Positions 1 through 11,190 of a DNA stretch of 64,000 nucleotides are shown piece by piece; the stretch's first letter is position 1, and each line of letters begins with the position of its first letter. Both the position numbers and the translations under genes were made by a program. Origin of the DNA: Chamaecyparis obtusa (lineage: Eukaryota; Streptophyta; Pinopsida; Cupressales; Cupressaceae); contig BSBK01000524.1 of the NCBI GenBank assembly GCA_027943335.1, forward strand, positions 1,463,001-1,527,000. The letters run 5' to 3'. Below the pieces are notes generated by a model. That model did no database searches and was not told the DNA's origin. It saw only the letters and a list, made by a program, of their open reading frames with translations.

Positions 1-460
1 GCTGAGCTCGTATATGATGTTTTTCAGCTCGTTGATGAGTGTCTAGATACCTAGTGCTAATAGTGGGTGACTCTAGTTGATTATCATGAGAAGATTCCCC
101 AAATAATATGTTATTTATATGTCTTTGGAAAATGTTATCAAGATTTTGATCCATTGCTTCTCTATCCTTTTTGGTCAAGCTGTAACTCATGTCCATATTT
201 GATTGAGAAGGTGCTAAAGAGGTACTCAATTGACTAAGGCTTCTCCTAGGCTCAAACCAAACTTCTGAAGCACTCCTAGGAGACTGATCAAAGATGAGTT
301 CCTTCCCCTTTCACTTTTGACGAGTTTGTACTAAAGGTAATTGTTCAAAAACTACTTGAGGTCATTTTCCTTGGTCCACTTGGTATCTTGTTGTAACCGG
401 TATGAAAGAAAAGACCCTTAGTGATAAGATAACCTTATGAATCGTTAATTGTCAAACTAG
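1..460 (-). pseudogene. gag N-terminal part, element E
   Basis: Minus-strand reading frame open from about 460 to 1 apart from two TGA codons (362-364 and 313-315), both one step from TGG or CGA. It is hydrophilic and rich in Ser, Gln and Asn, with no recognised domain in the visible part (for example EVWFEPRRSLSQLS, then KKDREAMDQNLDNIF). Its place downstream of an LTR, primer site and leader is why I call it gag. It runs off the window edge. Confidence is limited because the core gag domain is not in view. Confidence 0.5.
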
Positions 461-889
461 GATAGTGAAAATATTCAATCATCCAAAAGAGAAATGGTGA
501 AATGGAAAGCTAGCAAAAGGTATAAACCAACATTGCCACATTGGTGCATAATAAAAGGATTTTAGTATCCTAGCACATATGGATTAGGAGGATGATTTAC
601 CCAAAATATATTGAAATTGAATTGATGTGAAGATGGATTTGGACAAAAGAGTACTCAAACTCTCCAAGTGTGCAATCAAGGAATCTAAAGGTGAATCTTG
701 TCAACAAGGATGATTCCTAACTTATCAATGACAAGCAAGATCTTTGGTGAAGTCAAGGATTACTAACTAAAGATGTCTAGAGCCAAAAACCTAAGGTACA
801 AACATGCTTTCAGCTGCAGAGTATGAAACCTACTAAAATCTAGTCAACCAAGGAAAGACTGAAAATTGCATAAACCAAGTAGATAGAAA

Positions 890-1140
890 AAAGACTCTGT
901 GCGACAGTTCCCAGGCAACTAGTGCGATAGTTTCTAACCAGATGATAGTTCTTACAAATACTGGGTGATAGTTTCCAGGTAGCCTGTGTGACACTTTCTA
1001 GGCAAGTGGTGCAATAGTCTTCCAGTGATGAACTATCACATGATATTTCTTAGTACAGGGTGCGGTACTATTCCAGTGTCGTACAACTCTTGACCAGTGA
1101 GTGCTAAAAATCTCAGTTTTAAGGGCAATTTGATCAAAAT
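890..1140. repeat. Array of short near-palindromic units, E leader (distal)
   Basis: About eight degenerate units, roughly 25-35 bp apart, each with a variant of GTGCGATAGTTTC or GTGTCGTAC and often followed by CCAGG or CCAGT. The array ends in a block resembling TTTTAAGGGCAATTTGATC. A second array in this element and one in the intron of the PMD gene at 61500-61800 have the same design and a similar end block, all in plus orientation. Confidence 0.5.
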
Positions 1141-2429
1141 TTTAGTTTGAATGTTAATTTTTTTCGGTTTCAATCACAGTGTCAATAGAAAATGGATAGG
1201 TCTACAAATAGTAAGGGATCAAACATGTCTTCAAACACTTGAAACAAGGGAAAAAACAACCTTGCCAAGACAAGCACTTGTGATATCAAAATTGAAAAAT
1301 CCTATGAAAACTACCGTGATGTTGAATATGCAAGAACGTTTACATGGGTATATCATAGTGAGAACACTTCAAGCACTTTCTATCCTAAAAAGATAATGGC
1401 TCAATACTTAACAACTTGGCCCACACTTGATGCTCCATTACCTCACACAAAGTGGTTGCCCACAATAGATATTGGCTTTGTCGTGGAAGTGCCAATGACA
1501 CAACCAAAGGAACACATATGGTGAGTAATCTTGGGGTGATCTGGGTTATTCCACTTGGATCAATCCTTGTACCAAGAAGCTAAGAAGAAAAATAGGGTGG
1601 CTTCTATCTATGGTTCTTAGTAAGGGCTTCTGTTTGTAACACCCCTCTTGCTCCTCAAAAAGGACTGGGACCTCGCGGCCTCAAGAGTACCTTAAGCATT
1701 CTTGCTTGACATTTTCCTCATGGTCACAATTCCACAAGCTACTCACATCAAGTGAAGACAAGTGCTACGTCTACCAAGGTTTTGTGTCCTTGATAGCCTT
1801 GAGTTTATAGTGGGTCAGAATAGCCGGCGAAAAGATTGTCCCCACTTGGGTCGTTCCTCTTGATTGCTCAAGAGCAGGCCCGCTAAAGGATTCTAAAAAC
1901 TAAACAAAGAATGGATCAGCTTATGAGGTTCAAGGTTTTTGTTTCACCACAAGGGTGAAGAGCATACTCCCCTATCTCAAAGTTTTCTCCCAAACACACC
2001 AAGCAAAGGATTCAATTACCCTCTTGCTTTCAAAATCTAAAGATGGGTCAAGATTTTTTCGTTCACCAAAAGGGTGAAGAGCATACTTCTCCTACCACCC
2101 AAAGATTCCTACAACAAGATATTATGTTCCTATGAAATGAAAACAAATAGTAGATGCCACAATTGAAATGAAATAAATAACAAGCACTTTTCTTTTTTTT
2201 TATGCTTTTGGGCAGCCCTGCAAAAACCATTAGTAGCCCTTGTGCATGCAATCTTTTGGCAAAATATTTAAGCAAGAGACACCTACAACCACAACTTGTT
2301 ATTCGCACAATGGTTGGTAAAACAAAAATCCAAATGAAATCTACAAATTAAATTTGTCTAATCATAGCAAACTAAACCAGCAAGCTAATTAGATCAAAAC
2401 TTAGCAATAAAGAACCAAGAAACAACTCA
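1141..2429. other. Leader of element E, no genes seen
   Basis: No convincing reading frame on either strand. A short motif AAGGGTGAAGAGCATACT occurs twice, near 1951 and 2070, about 119 bp apart, each preceded by a TTCACCA-type sequence. This looks like an old local duplication inside the untranslated leader. Confidence 0.45.
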
Positions 2430-2690
2430 CTGCTAGATACAGGTGACAGTACAGTCACCAGAAGTATCGCACGATGCTTTACAGTATACTGGGGCGATAT
2501 TATCTTTCTAGGTGACACTTCACTATACTTGTAGGTGACAGAATGTTCTAAACAGTGTGCCAAAATGCCGCAAAGAGAGTGATACTTTAACTGGTAAAGT
2601 ATCACGCTAGTATATAATGAACTATTGCATGACACTGGAAAAGTATCACATGATATTCTGAGCCAGAAAAATTAGAGAGCCAAAAATGAC
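2430..2690. repeat. Array of short near-palindromic units, E leader (proximal)
   Basis: Same design as the array at 890-1140: units such as AGTATCGCACGATG, AAAGTATCACGC and AAGTATCACATGAT separated by about 25-35 bp. It ends with GAGAGCCAAAAATGAC, which resembles the end block of the other arrays. No protein is encoded here. Confidence 0.48.
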
Positions 2691-2752
2691 ACTAAATTAT
2701 GATGAAAAATTAACAAAAATGCATGAAATGAAGGACAAAACAATAATGCTTT

Positions 2753-2770
2753 GCCCCACGGTGGGCGCCA
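2753..2770 (-). other. Primer binding site of element E
   Basis: Minus strand reads TGGCGCCCACCGTGGGGC, four bases after the LTR end. Element D carries nearly the same site (TGGCACCCACCGTGGGG) after its LTR, and element B a decayed form. This is a tRNA-primer site common in plant Ty3 elements, not the initiator-Met site used by the Copia elements here. The exact tRNA is not assigned. Confidence 0.75.
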
Positions 2771-2774
2771 AAAA

Positions 2775-3734
2775 TGTGTATTCTAAATAGTGCACTTCTC
2801 TAAGTCATTACATCCAAAGAAATCCATGAATGGGAAACCTTAGAAAGCCACCTAGAGCTCCCTATGAATGGAGTTGCAAGGATTTTAAGATTGCTCTCAG
2901 CTAGAGCTATTAAGCTTATGACCTTGCTAGTCAACCACACAATGGGAGATTCAAATGAAGACAAGGGCAAGAATGCCAATATCTTCAAGAATAAAAATGA
3001 GAATTCAATGCAATGCTATACTAGAAATGAAGATGCAAGCTATGAAAGCTAAGCTATGAAATGAAATGAAAGTATTACAAAGCCTCCTAATTAAGCTAGA
3101 TGAATTAATCTAAAGCATAAAGGAAACTAAGCTAAATATGAAGCTATGAGTGCCATGATAATGCAACTATGAAAATGTAAAAAACTAAGAATGCTCCAAA
3201 TCTCCAAAAGCTCCAAAGTTACCTAGAAAACCTACAACATAACATTAGCATAAAAAGATTGATCATCTCAAAATGAAGAAGAGAGCTCTTCTTTTATAGA
3301 AAATGAAAATCAACGGATGATGGAGATTAAGAGGCAAAAGATTTAATCGAGGGTGGAGCATAAAAGAGGAGCAATCCATGTGCACAAATATCCTCCAATG
3401 AGAAAATAAGAGTTGACTTTTGTGTCCATATAAGACAAAAAGTGCTTTTTCTCTTTTTATAAAATAAGAATAATGCTTTATTTGTGCAACTTAGGATAAG
3501 AGGAAAAGTAGGGGTTTTTTATTTAATAAAAGGGGAAGAAATTCCTTTTAAATAAATAAATACTTTAGGATAAAATGGTTAGCCCATAGAAAATAATAAA
3601 AAATGATGAAATAAGATTTGATCAAAGAAATTGATATAAAAAAAATGTTGATTTGGAAAATATTGATTTAGGGATTTGATAAATTGTTGAATGTGGGACC
3701 AAAGTCTAGGCAACCATTTTAGGGTGCATACACA
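2775..3734 (-). repeat. 5' LTR of element E
   Basis: About 960 bp, starting TGTGTATGCACC and ending ATTCTAAATACACA-type sequence on the minus strand (TG...CA). It is followed directly by a primer binding site. A TATA-like box, TCTATAAAAG, lies at 3300-3291 (minus). The partner LTR is outside the window, so the target duplication cannot be checked; 3735-3739 would be one copy. Confidence 0.7.
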
Positions 3735-5470
3735 TACCCCCTCCATCAAATCATGAAGGTAATCAGCAAACTCCACCTCAATCTAATCTAGGGAGCCCTA
3801 AAACTCCTAACATGTCTCATGGAGGGACACATCACGGGTCCCAAGGAAATCAGTCTCAACACCATATGGATCAAGAGCCTACACCTTTTGAAGTTTCCCA
3901 ATATCAAAATGATGATAACTTCAAAAGGATGATGAAACATTTCTTGAAAGAAGATAGAGAAGCATACTTTCTAGAGCTAGCTCATCAAGGAGCTAAACTT
4001 CCTCCAAACTTTAATGTAGAAGATATCATTACACATGAGGAAGAAACTCCCATCACAGCTATGATGAAACAGATGCATGTCATGCAAGTCAAACTTAACA
4101 AACTTGAAAAAGAAAAGGAACCTAAGGAGTTCTCCATGGAGGCTCTATGTCCTTTTCCATTTGATAAAGACTTGTACATGCCCCCATTCCCTAAAAGAGT
4201 GGAGATGCCTAAATATGATAAGTATGATGGAAACTCAGATCCTCAAGATCATGTCAGAGAATTCTATACTCAATCTATGGAGTTTATGCATGAACCAACC
4301 TACTTAATTCATCTTTTCCCTCGATCTCTGGGAGGAGAAGCCATTCATTGGTTCTCTAGAATGCCTCCTACTATCAAAACTTTTGAGGAGTTAATTAGAC
4401 TATTCTATCAACAATACTCCTACAATATTCAACATCTGGTCACCATGATTGACATCTACAATCTGAAACAGTATCCAGGAGAACCATTCTTGACATTTCT
4501 CAAGAGGTGGAGAATTTTTTTTTCTCTATATGCTAGACCCATTCTAGAAACTAAGAAGCTGGAAATCTTCATCAACAATCTTGCTCCAAAAATTAACTAC
4601 CCTTTACAAATGCAAAATCATACATCTTTTGATAAGATGGTAGATAATGCGATCAAAATTGAGAAATTACTTGTGAAAAAAGGAGACATCACACTTCAAA
4701 AGGACAAGTATGAATATGGATCTAGTTCTAAAGACAAGAACAAAAACTGGAACAAGAATAAAGGTGTTGTCACTGATGGCATTGTTGATAATATCCATGC
4801 CCCATCTAAGGCACCTAATTTTAATCTCACTGTTGGTACCCAAGCCATCAACGCTTCCAAAGCTAAAGCAACAGAGTCCAACAAAAAGTCATCTGATTAC
4901 AAACCTTGGGCTACATATCCTAATCTAAAATTCACTCCTCTTGGAGAATCCTTGGAATCTGCCATGAAAACTCTATTGGAAAACAAAATCATCTACTTGC
5001 CTGAGATGAAAGTCTTTGATCTTGAACCCAAACCGGAATGGTGGAGAGAGAATGATTTCTGTGAATTTCATCACAATAAAGGTCATAAGACTAATAACTC
5101 CGCTTAAAGCACATCATACAAGACAAAATTGATAATGGAGATATCATGATTGATAATCATAAGAGAAATAATGATCATACAACATTCATAGAACCATTTC
5201 CTAAACATGGTAAAGAAGTTTCTTCTTCTCAGCCTAATATGGGTGCTAAAGTCAATTATGCATACTCTGGAAACAATGTTGTCATCAATATGGTTGAACC
5301 ATGTCTATCTGAGCATTGCAATGTCATCACAATTGTAAGAAGAGATAGAGAAAATCAATCAGCTAATGCAGCTACTCGATCACAAGCTCAAGCACAGATA
5401 CAAGGACAAATACTAGATTCATCAAATGTCCCTAAGGTGCCTTTCAATCTTTCATCTGATTCTAAATAGA
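3735..5470 (+). pseudogene. gag: gag of element A
   Basis: Capsid and nucleocapsid precursor. The frame is open from the E junction at 3735 through an internal ATG at 3812 to the stop at 5105-5107; the true start is upstream of E. The central Ty3 gag domain (about residues 130-290 from the ATG) includes GGEAIHWFSRMPPTIKTFEE and PFLTFLKRWR. A Lys/Asn-rich tail follows, then a zinc-knuckle-like motif CEFHHNKGHKTNN at about 5060-5098. A single-base frameshift near 5098-5107 removes the last Cys; the expected LKHIIQDKIDNGD tail continues in another frame to 5470. D and B share this knuckle-plus-LKH tail. Closest match in the window is the split gag of element D. Confidence 0.82.
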
Positions 5471-6112
5471 AGGCTACATCTAAATCTTCAAATCCTAAAG
5501 ACACGAGGCCTACTTCATATAGTATTGTTCAACAACTCCAGCACACAAATGCTAAGATCTTAATGTTTGAGTTGGTTCGAATATCCCCAGCTCATAGAGC
5601 CATTCTAGACAAAGCTTTGCTCAGATCCAATGTTCCTGATGACCTTGATTTAGACAGATTCCAGTCTATGGTTGGTCATCTTACATCTCCACAGTATATT
5701 TCCTTTTCAAATTAAGGTGATAAATCCTTGAGTCATCCACATAACTAGCCCTTGCATATTGAAGTCTTGATCCAAAACTATCATGTCAAATGTGTGTTGA
5801 TAGATGGAGGTGCTGGTCTAAACATTTGTTCTTTCAGCTTGATTACACAATTGGGATTTTTAGAAATGGCCATTGATCCTAGAAAGAAGATAACTCGATC
5901 AAAGCATATGATGAGCAAGAAAGATCTTCTAAGGGAACTATTGTCTTACCTATTAGAGCAGGTCCTATCATCAGAGATACTATATGTCAAGTTCTTGATC
6001 TACCTTTGTCTTACAACATCCTTCTAGGGAGACCCTGGATACATGAGATGAAAGCTATTCCTTCTACATATCATCAATGTTTGAAATTTCCTTATGAATG
6101 GGTAGAACTAAC
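5471..6112 (+). pseudogene. Protease region of element A
   Basis: Aspartic protease that would cut the polyprotein. A pre-domain (about 5545-5700, SPAHRAILDKALLRSNVP) is conserved with element D. The active-site segment is VLIDGGAGLNIC at about 5794-5829: Asp-Gly-Gly where most retroviral-type proteases have Asp-Thr/Ser-Gly. A frameshift near 6000 moves the C-terminal part (ILLGRPWIHEM, from about 6009) into the next frame. Stops at 5470 (TAG) and 5713-5715 (TAA) also break it. Confidence 0.72.
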
Positions 6113-6390
6113 GATTCCAGTTAATCTATATACAACTTGCAATACATTGAAAGAAAGTGTTGATAAACTTGTTCCTAATAATAGGGAATCTTCCACTAAG
6201 AAACTAGATGTTACTTCAACATCCCAGATGGAAGACATTGCTAAAGAGGTCGATTCCAGTTAATCTATATACAACTTGCAATACATTGAAAGAAAGTGTT
6301 GATAAACTTGTTCCTAATAATAGGGAATCTTCCACTAAGCAGCTAGACGTTACTTCAACATCCCAGATGGAAGACATTGCTAAAGAGGTT
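6113..6390 (+). repeat. 139-bp tandem duplication in pol of element A
   Basis: Units 6113-6251 and 6252-6390 both begin GATTCCAGTTAATC and are almost identical; I count three differences. Since 139 is not a multiple of 3, the duplication shifts the reading frame. It is younger than most other damage in A, given how little the copies differ. Confidence 0.85.
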
Positions 6391-6873
6391 AACATCAAAG
6401 AAAATGGTATGGGAGAATATACTATAGAGCCAGTCTTATCTTTGACATCTCTCCCTATCTCGCCTAAGTCTTATGGGAAAACTCTGAAACAATCCAAACT
6501 AGAGTCTAAAGAACCTCTTGCAGCATATAAAGGAAAATTTGTGGCAGAACAAGTATCTAAACAGGAGTTTGAAGAAGATGAAGCTATGCTCACATGGCTA
6601 TACAAAGATGAACCTAAATCCCAAGTTGTTCAAAAATGTAATGTTGAAACTCCTAAGAGCCCTTCTAAGTCATATGGCCCAGGGGACAAATTGATCACCA
6701 AAATGGGATATAAAGGAAAATGACCTCTAGGACTATAGGGTAAGGGTCTTCTATCACCTCTTGATCATCATGGCCGAGAAAACAAGAATACAATAGGTCT
6801 AGGATACACAAAGAAGCCTTTCTATCTTAGCAAGAACTCCCCACATGTATTATAACATATTGAGCCCTCTGTA
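6391..6873 (+). pseudogene. G-patch segment between protease and RT, element A
   Basis: Continues the polyprotein after the duplication (frame to 6723, then TGA). Near the end the sequence reads LITKMGYKGK, a TGA, then PLGL, a TAG and GKGL, matching the glycine-spaced start of a G-patch RNA-binding motif. Element D carries the uninterrupted form KIMKKMGYKGQGPLGRINEG. G-patch motifs are usually nucleic-acid-binding; in a retroelement polyprotein a role in RNA or RT handling is only inferred. Confidence 0.6.
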
Positions 6874-7884
6874 GTGAATCAACTAAAGGGAGAAATAACT
6901 GAACAATCTGATAGTGATGATTCAAACACCACTGATGAACTCATTCCTTATGAGCATTTTCCTAAAGAAATCAAAGACCTCCTTGACACTGAAGATGATC
7001 CAATAAAAAGAATTAATGTAGTAGAAACACAAGAACCTACTATAAAGCAAGAGATAGTTGTAACACAAGAACCAGCTAATCTCGAAGAAAATCAAATAGA
7101 CAAAGAGGAAGGTGGTAGGTATTCTGAGATAGATTCCCATGAGTATGAATTCAAATCAGAATCTGAGGGTAACCCTTCTTGGGGTATTCATCCTGAATTT
7201 ACTCATGTTCTTAGATTTCCTAGAGGTCTAGATGAAGAAACAAAAGATGAATCAAATGACTATGAATGGGGAGTCATTCCAAAACCAGATGAACTTATTA
7301 CAGAAAAACATCTTGATGTTATTCACCAATATGCACCTAAACCCAATGTAAGTCTAGAGCAAAATGATGAACTTAACGAGTCTGATCCATCGATGGCTGA
7401 AGTGGAATTTTGCGATGACATTGAGCCTATTCTTGAATTGAACATCTTAAGTTGTAATATCACCTTTGAACTTGAACGTCAGGTTAGGACCAATGATGAT
7501 AGATCTATATTCGTAAACACTCTTTCCCAATCTTTCACCACTTTGACTATCCAATGCCCTAACCTTGACAAGACTTCCACAAATCCAAGCTATGGTATTT
7601 ATACCTTCCTGAATGACTATGCCCTTTCTTGCTACCTAAATGTAGTTGATCCTATGAGGACTTCCATTAGTGAACTGAGCATTAGCATGACAGAGTCAGA
7701 CATCAAGCATCTTAGTCAAAAAAATAAGAATACCAATAAAAAGAAAAGAAGTTCTGAGGGTGAAAACCACTTTGTGGCAGTCTCAGAACCTATAAAAGTA
7801 AAAATAAAAGATGTATTCGAAGGTGAAAACCTCTCTGAGGTGCCTAAGGATGAGATATTTGATGTCATTTTGAGTCATTTATAG
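6874..7884 (+). CDS. Acidic linker segment of pol, element A
   Basis: A 336-codon open stretch starting at GTG, so not a gene of its own: it is the part of the polyprotein between the G-patch and RT. It is rich in Asp, Glu and Ser, with blocks such as EQSDSDDSNTTDE. It holds no known domain. Just downstream, after the TAG at 7882-7884, comes the conserved lead-in to RT. Its lack of stops, against many in flanking segments, may simply reflect few CAG and TGG codons. Confidence 0.55.
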   Translation: MNQLKGEITEQSDSDDSNTTDELIPYEHFPKEIKDLLDTEDDPIKRINVVETQEPTIKQEIVVTQEPANLEENQIDKEEGGRYSEIDSHEYEFKSESEGNPSWGIHPEFTHVLRFPRGLDEETKDESNDYEWGVIPKPDELITEKHLDVIHQYAPKPNVSLEQNDELNESDPSMAEVEFCDDIEPILELNILSCNITFELERQVRTNDDRSIFVNTLSQSFTTLTIQCPNLDKTSTNPSYGIYTFLNDYALSCYLNVVDPMRTSISELSISMTESDIKHLSQKNKNTNKKKRSSEGENHFVAVSEPIKVKIKDVFEGENLSEVPKDEIFDVILSHL

Positions 7885-8830
7885 GACAGATCTCTAGTTC
7901 TAATTGAGCCCACTCAATCTATCAACTTGGGAACAACAGAGGAACCACAATTGATTCATGTAGCACAATCTTTATCAGAAGAAGAGAAGCAAAAATTTAC
8001 AACATTCCTCACAAAAAAGAAGATCAACTTTGCATGGAAATACTCAGATATGCCAGGGTTGGATCCTGATCTTATTATGCACCATTTATATATAGCGCCA
8101 AATGTTAAACCTATTAATAAAAAATTAAGAAAGATGCATCCACATGTTGCACTCTTGGTAAAGGTTGAATTAGAGAAGCTCCTAAAAGCTAGATTCATCC
8201 ATGTTATTGATTATGCTAAATAGATCTCTAATATTGTACCTATTTCTAAACCAGACAAATCTATAACAGTGTGCACAGATTTCAGAGATGTGAACAAAGC
8301 ATGCCCTAAGGATGATTTTCCACTACCTAACATTGATATGATAGTGGACATGACTGCGGGTTTTGAGATGTATTATTTAATGGATGGTTTTTCTAGATAT
8401 AATCAAATAAAAATTGCTGCAGAAGATCAAGAGAAAACTGCTTTCACATGTGCATGGGGTACCTTCTGTTGGAATGTCATGCCATTTGGGCTTAAAAATG
8501 CTGGTGCTACATATCAGAGAGCTACGAATTCTTTTTTTCATGACATGATGCACCAAACTATGGAGGATTATTTTGATGATACTTTAGCAAAATCTATGAT
8601 TAGAGCTGAACATCTAAATGACTTGAGCAAGATACTAGACAGAATGGAAAAATTTAGCCTTAGACTAAATCCTAAGAAGTGTGCTTTTGGTGTCATTTAT
8701 GGAAAGCTCTTAGGATACATAGTTTCAAAAAAGGGCATTGAAGTTGATCCAGCTAAAGTAAAGGCTATAATGGAGATGCAACTCCTGAAGAACATTAGTC
8801 AAATGAGAACATTACAAGGGAGAGTATAAT
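7885..8830 (+). pseudogene. Reverse transcriptase of element A
   Basis: RNA-directed DNA polymerase. Visible motifs in order: VCTDFRDVNKACPKDDFPLP (about 8269-8328), MDGFSRYNQI, MPFGLKNAGATYQR (about 8480-8520), and the catalytic motif YFDD at 8569-8580, where plant Ty3 elements usually have YVDD. Then follow LNPKKCAFGV and GYIVSKKGIEVDPAK. In-frame TAG at 8221-8223 replaces a Trp or Gln; a TAA at 8827-8829 follows. RNase H continues directly downstream. Confidence 0.88.
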
Positions 8831-9440
8831 CTATCAGGCGTTTCATATCACAACTAGCTGATATCTTGTAACCTTTTAAAAAAACTTTACATAAAGGTGT
8901 GACTTTTGCATGGAATGAAGAATGTGAGAACAACTTTAACCATATCAAGAAATATCTATCCAATCCTCCTATTTTGATGCCTCCTATACAGGGGAAGTCA
9001 TTGATCTTATATGTCTCTGCCACAGATACATCACTGGGGGCATTGCTAGAACAACATGATGAAAACAAGAAAGAAAGAGCTATATACTATATCAGTAGAA
9101 CATTGGTTGCATACGAGAAGAACTATTCAATGATTGAGAAAGCTTGTCTAGCTGTGATCTTTGCATCACAGAAATTGAGACACTACATGTTAGCTCATAC
9201 CACTCAATTGGTAGCTAAGATAGATCCATTGAAATAGTTATTGAGCAAAGCTGCCCTCACGGGTAGATTAGCCAAATGGGTCATGCTCTTAAGTGAATTT
9301 GACATTGAATATGTTGAAAGAAAAGCTATCAAAGGATAGGTAATTGTTGATCAATTAGCAGATGCACCTTTGTTTGATGATACTCCCATGCAAATGGAAT
9401 TTCCAGATTCCTCTATCATGAATCTTTCTTCTAGAGAATG
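8831..9440 (+). pseudogene. First RNase H domain of element A
   Basis: RNase H that follows RT. Motifs: FAWNEECENNFNHIKK (about 8908-8955), LILYVSATDTSLGALLEQ (about 9004-9057, the first catalytic Asp segment), then IYYISRTLVAYEKNYS, EKACLAVIFASQKLRHYM and LSEFDIEYV. In-frame TAA near 8869 and TAG at 9235-9237, 9337-9339 and elsewhere replace sense codons. Confidence 0.83.
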
Positions 9441-9825
9441 ACAGTTATTCTTTGACGGCTCCTATACACAAAATGGATTTGGAGTAGGCATATTGTTCAT
9501 AACTCCTCAAGGATACTCAATCCCAAAATCATTTTGCATCAAGTTTCCTTGCACAAATAATATTGTTGAATATGAAGCCCTTTTAAATGGTATGAAAATA
9601 GCAATTAAGTGGAGAGTGACAGAGTTACACATTCATGGAGACTCACAACTAGTTATCCATCAAGTCAATGATGTGTACAAAACAAAATATGAAAAGCTTG
9701 TTCCATACAAGAGAATGGTAGATGATTTAAAGAAATACTTAATCTCTATCACATTTGAAAAAATACCTAGAATAGAGAATAAGGTTGTTGATGCAATGGC
9801 AACATTATCTACTTTATTACAGTAG
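9441..9825 (+). pseudogene. Second RNase H domain (Tat type) of element A
   Basis: A second, distinct RNase H lies after the first: LFFDGSYTQNGFGVGI at about 9448-9495, then FPCTNNIVEYEALLNGMK (Glu motif) and LHIHGDSQLVIHQVN (Asp motif), ending with AMATLSTLLQ and a TAG at 9823-9825. A second RNase H of this kind marks the Tat clade. A TGA at 9439-9441 precedes it. The same domain survives in part in element D next to a deletion. Confidence 0.82.
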
Positions 9826-11190
9826 CCTGAACATGAGCTATGCTACGAGTTCCTGGTGGAAGCACTATCTTATCCTGCATATGACTCCCCTGAAACCTGT
9901 ATGATCTGCACTGTTGTGGGTCATGATTCATTCCGATATAAAAACCTATTCTCTTATCTCAAAGACCAAATCATTCCTGATACCTTTAACCACCATGAAA
10001 ATAGATACCTTATCTTGAATGCCTCCTGATATGTCATCATTGGTCACGATCTATACAAACAAGGTCTAGATGGTACGCTACTTAGATGTTTAGAATAGGA
10101 AGAGTCTCAACGTGTGTTAGAGGAAGTCCATGATGGTATTTTTGGGTCACACTCAAATGGTTTAACACTAGCCCGAAAACTTATTAGGGCTGGGTACTAT
10201 TGGCCGGAAATGGAGAAAGAGTCTATCAAGTTTGCTAAGAACTGTCAAAAGTGCCAAGTACATGGTAACTTAATTCATGCTCCAGGGAGAGATATAATTC
10301 CCTTTACTACACAATGGCCTTTTCACCAATGGGCATTTGATCTTATAGGGGCCATATATCCTCATTCTTCTAATGGACATACCCATATAATCACAACCAT
10401 AGATTATTTCATGAAATAGGTGGAAGCAGTCCCTTTGACTCAAGCAACTAGAAAAAAAATATCTATGTTCATCTTGAACTACATCATATGTTAGTATGGT
10501 ATTCCACATTCTATAATCATAGATAATGGTGGACAATTTAAGAACAAAGACTTGGATGATTTATGTGCCAAATTCAAGATAACACAACATTGGTCATCTA
10601 TCTATTATCCTCAAGGGAATGGACAAGCAAAGGCTTCTAACAAGAATCTATTGAAAATATTGCACCAAACAGTTAATAAAATAGGAAGAGACTAGCATCT
10701 CATGATCAATCCAGCTCTCTGGGCCTACATAACAAGTATCAGAATGCCTACTTGGGCTACACCTTTTACTTTAGTTTATGGGTCTGAAGTAGTACTGCCT
10801 ATTGAGGTTGAAATCCCGTCACTAAGAATCAGAATGCATGGTCTAGTAACTGATGATGACTACAAAGTGTCTAGGTTGCAAGAAATTGAACTACTAGATG
10901 AGCACAGACAAGAAGTGTATGATCATCTTAGAGTGTATCAGAAAACAATGTCTAGAGGCTACAATAAGAAAGTCAAACACAGAGAATTTTTGGTTGACGA
11001 TCTTGTCTTGAGAGAGAATCCTAAAAATCAATCACATAGAGAACGCAAGGGGAAGTTTGAACCCAACTAGCTGGGTCCCTTTGTTATTACTACTACTTTT
11101 GGCTCTGGAGCCTATCAACTCTCAATGACTGAGGGAGAACAACTCTGAGAACCAATCAACATTCTCCATCTAAAGAAATTCTATGCCTAA
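9826..11190 (+). pseudogene. Integrase of element A
   Basis: Inserts element cDNA into the host chromosome. Zinc-binding part HDGIFGSHSNG...CQKCQ (about 10126-10260). Core: FDLIGA with catalytic Asp at 10339-10341, IIDNGGQ with Asp at 10522-10524, then YYPQGNGQAKASNK, where Lys at 10630-10632 stands in place of the expected catalytic Glu (element D keeps Glu). C-terminal part PLPIEVEIPS-like to LRENPKNQ, then GPFVITTTFGSGAYQL, ending about 11190. Interrupted by TAG at 10096-10098, 10417-10419, 10492-10494, 10693-10695 and 11068-11070. No chromodomain. Confidence 0.85.

Larger units (their letters stand above)
1..3734 (-). mobile_element. Element E: Ty3-like LTR retrotransposon, 5' part only
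   Basis: Minus-strand element cut by the left edge of the window. In its own direction it shows the 5' LTR (3734 to 2775), a primer binding site directly after it, a leader of about 2.3 kb without coding content, and the first part of gag (about 460 to 1). It interrupts the gag of element A: the A reading frame is open right up to position 3735. The missing part of A (5' LTR, leader, gag start) and the 3' half of E should lie left of the window. The orientation rests on the primer binding site, which is clear. Confidence 0.72.

Noticed and set aside
2753..3745. E LTR flanked by both a primer site and a purine-rich GGAGGGGGTA (minus, 3744-3735), as if from a tandem or circular element
   Set aside because: The A gag reading frame is open across this purine stretch right up to 3735, so it is gag coding sequence read backwards. 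A simple insertion of E into gag explains both sides.
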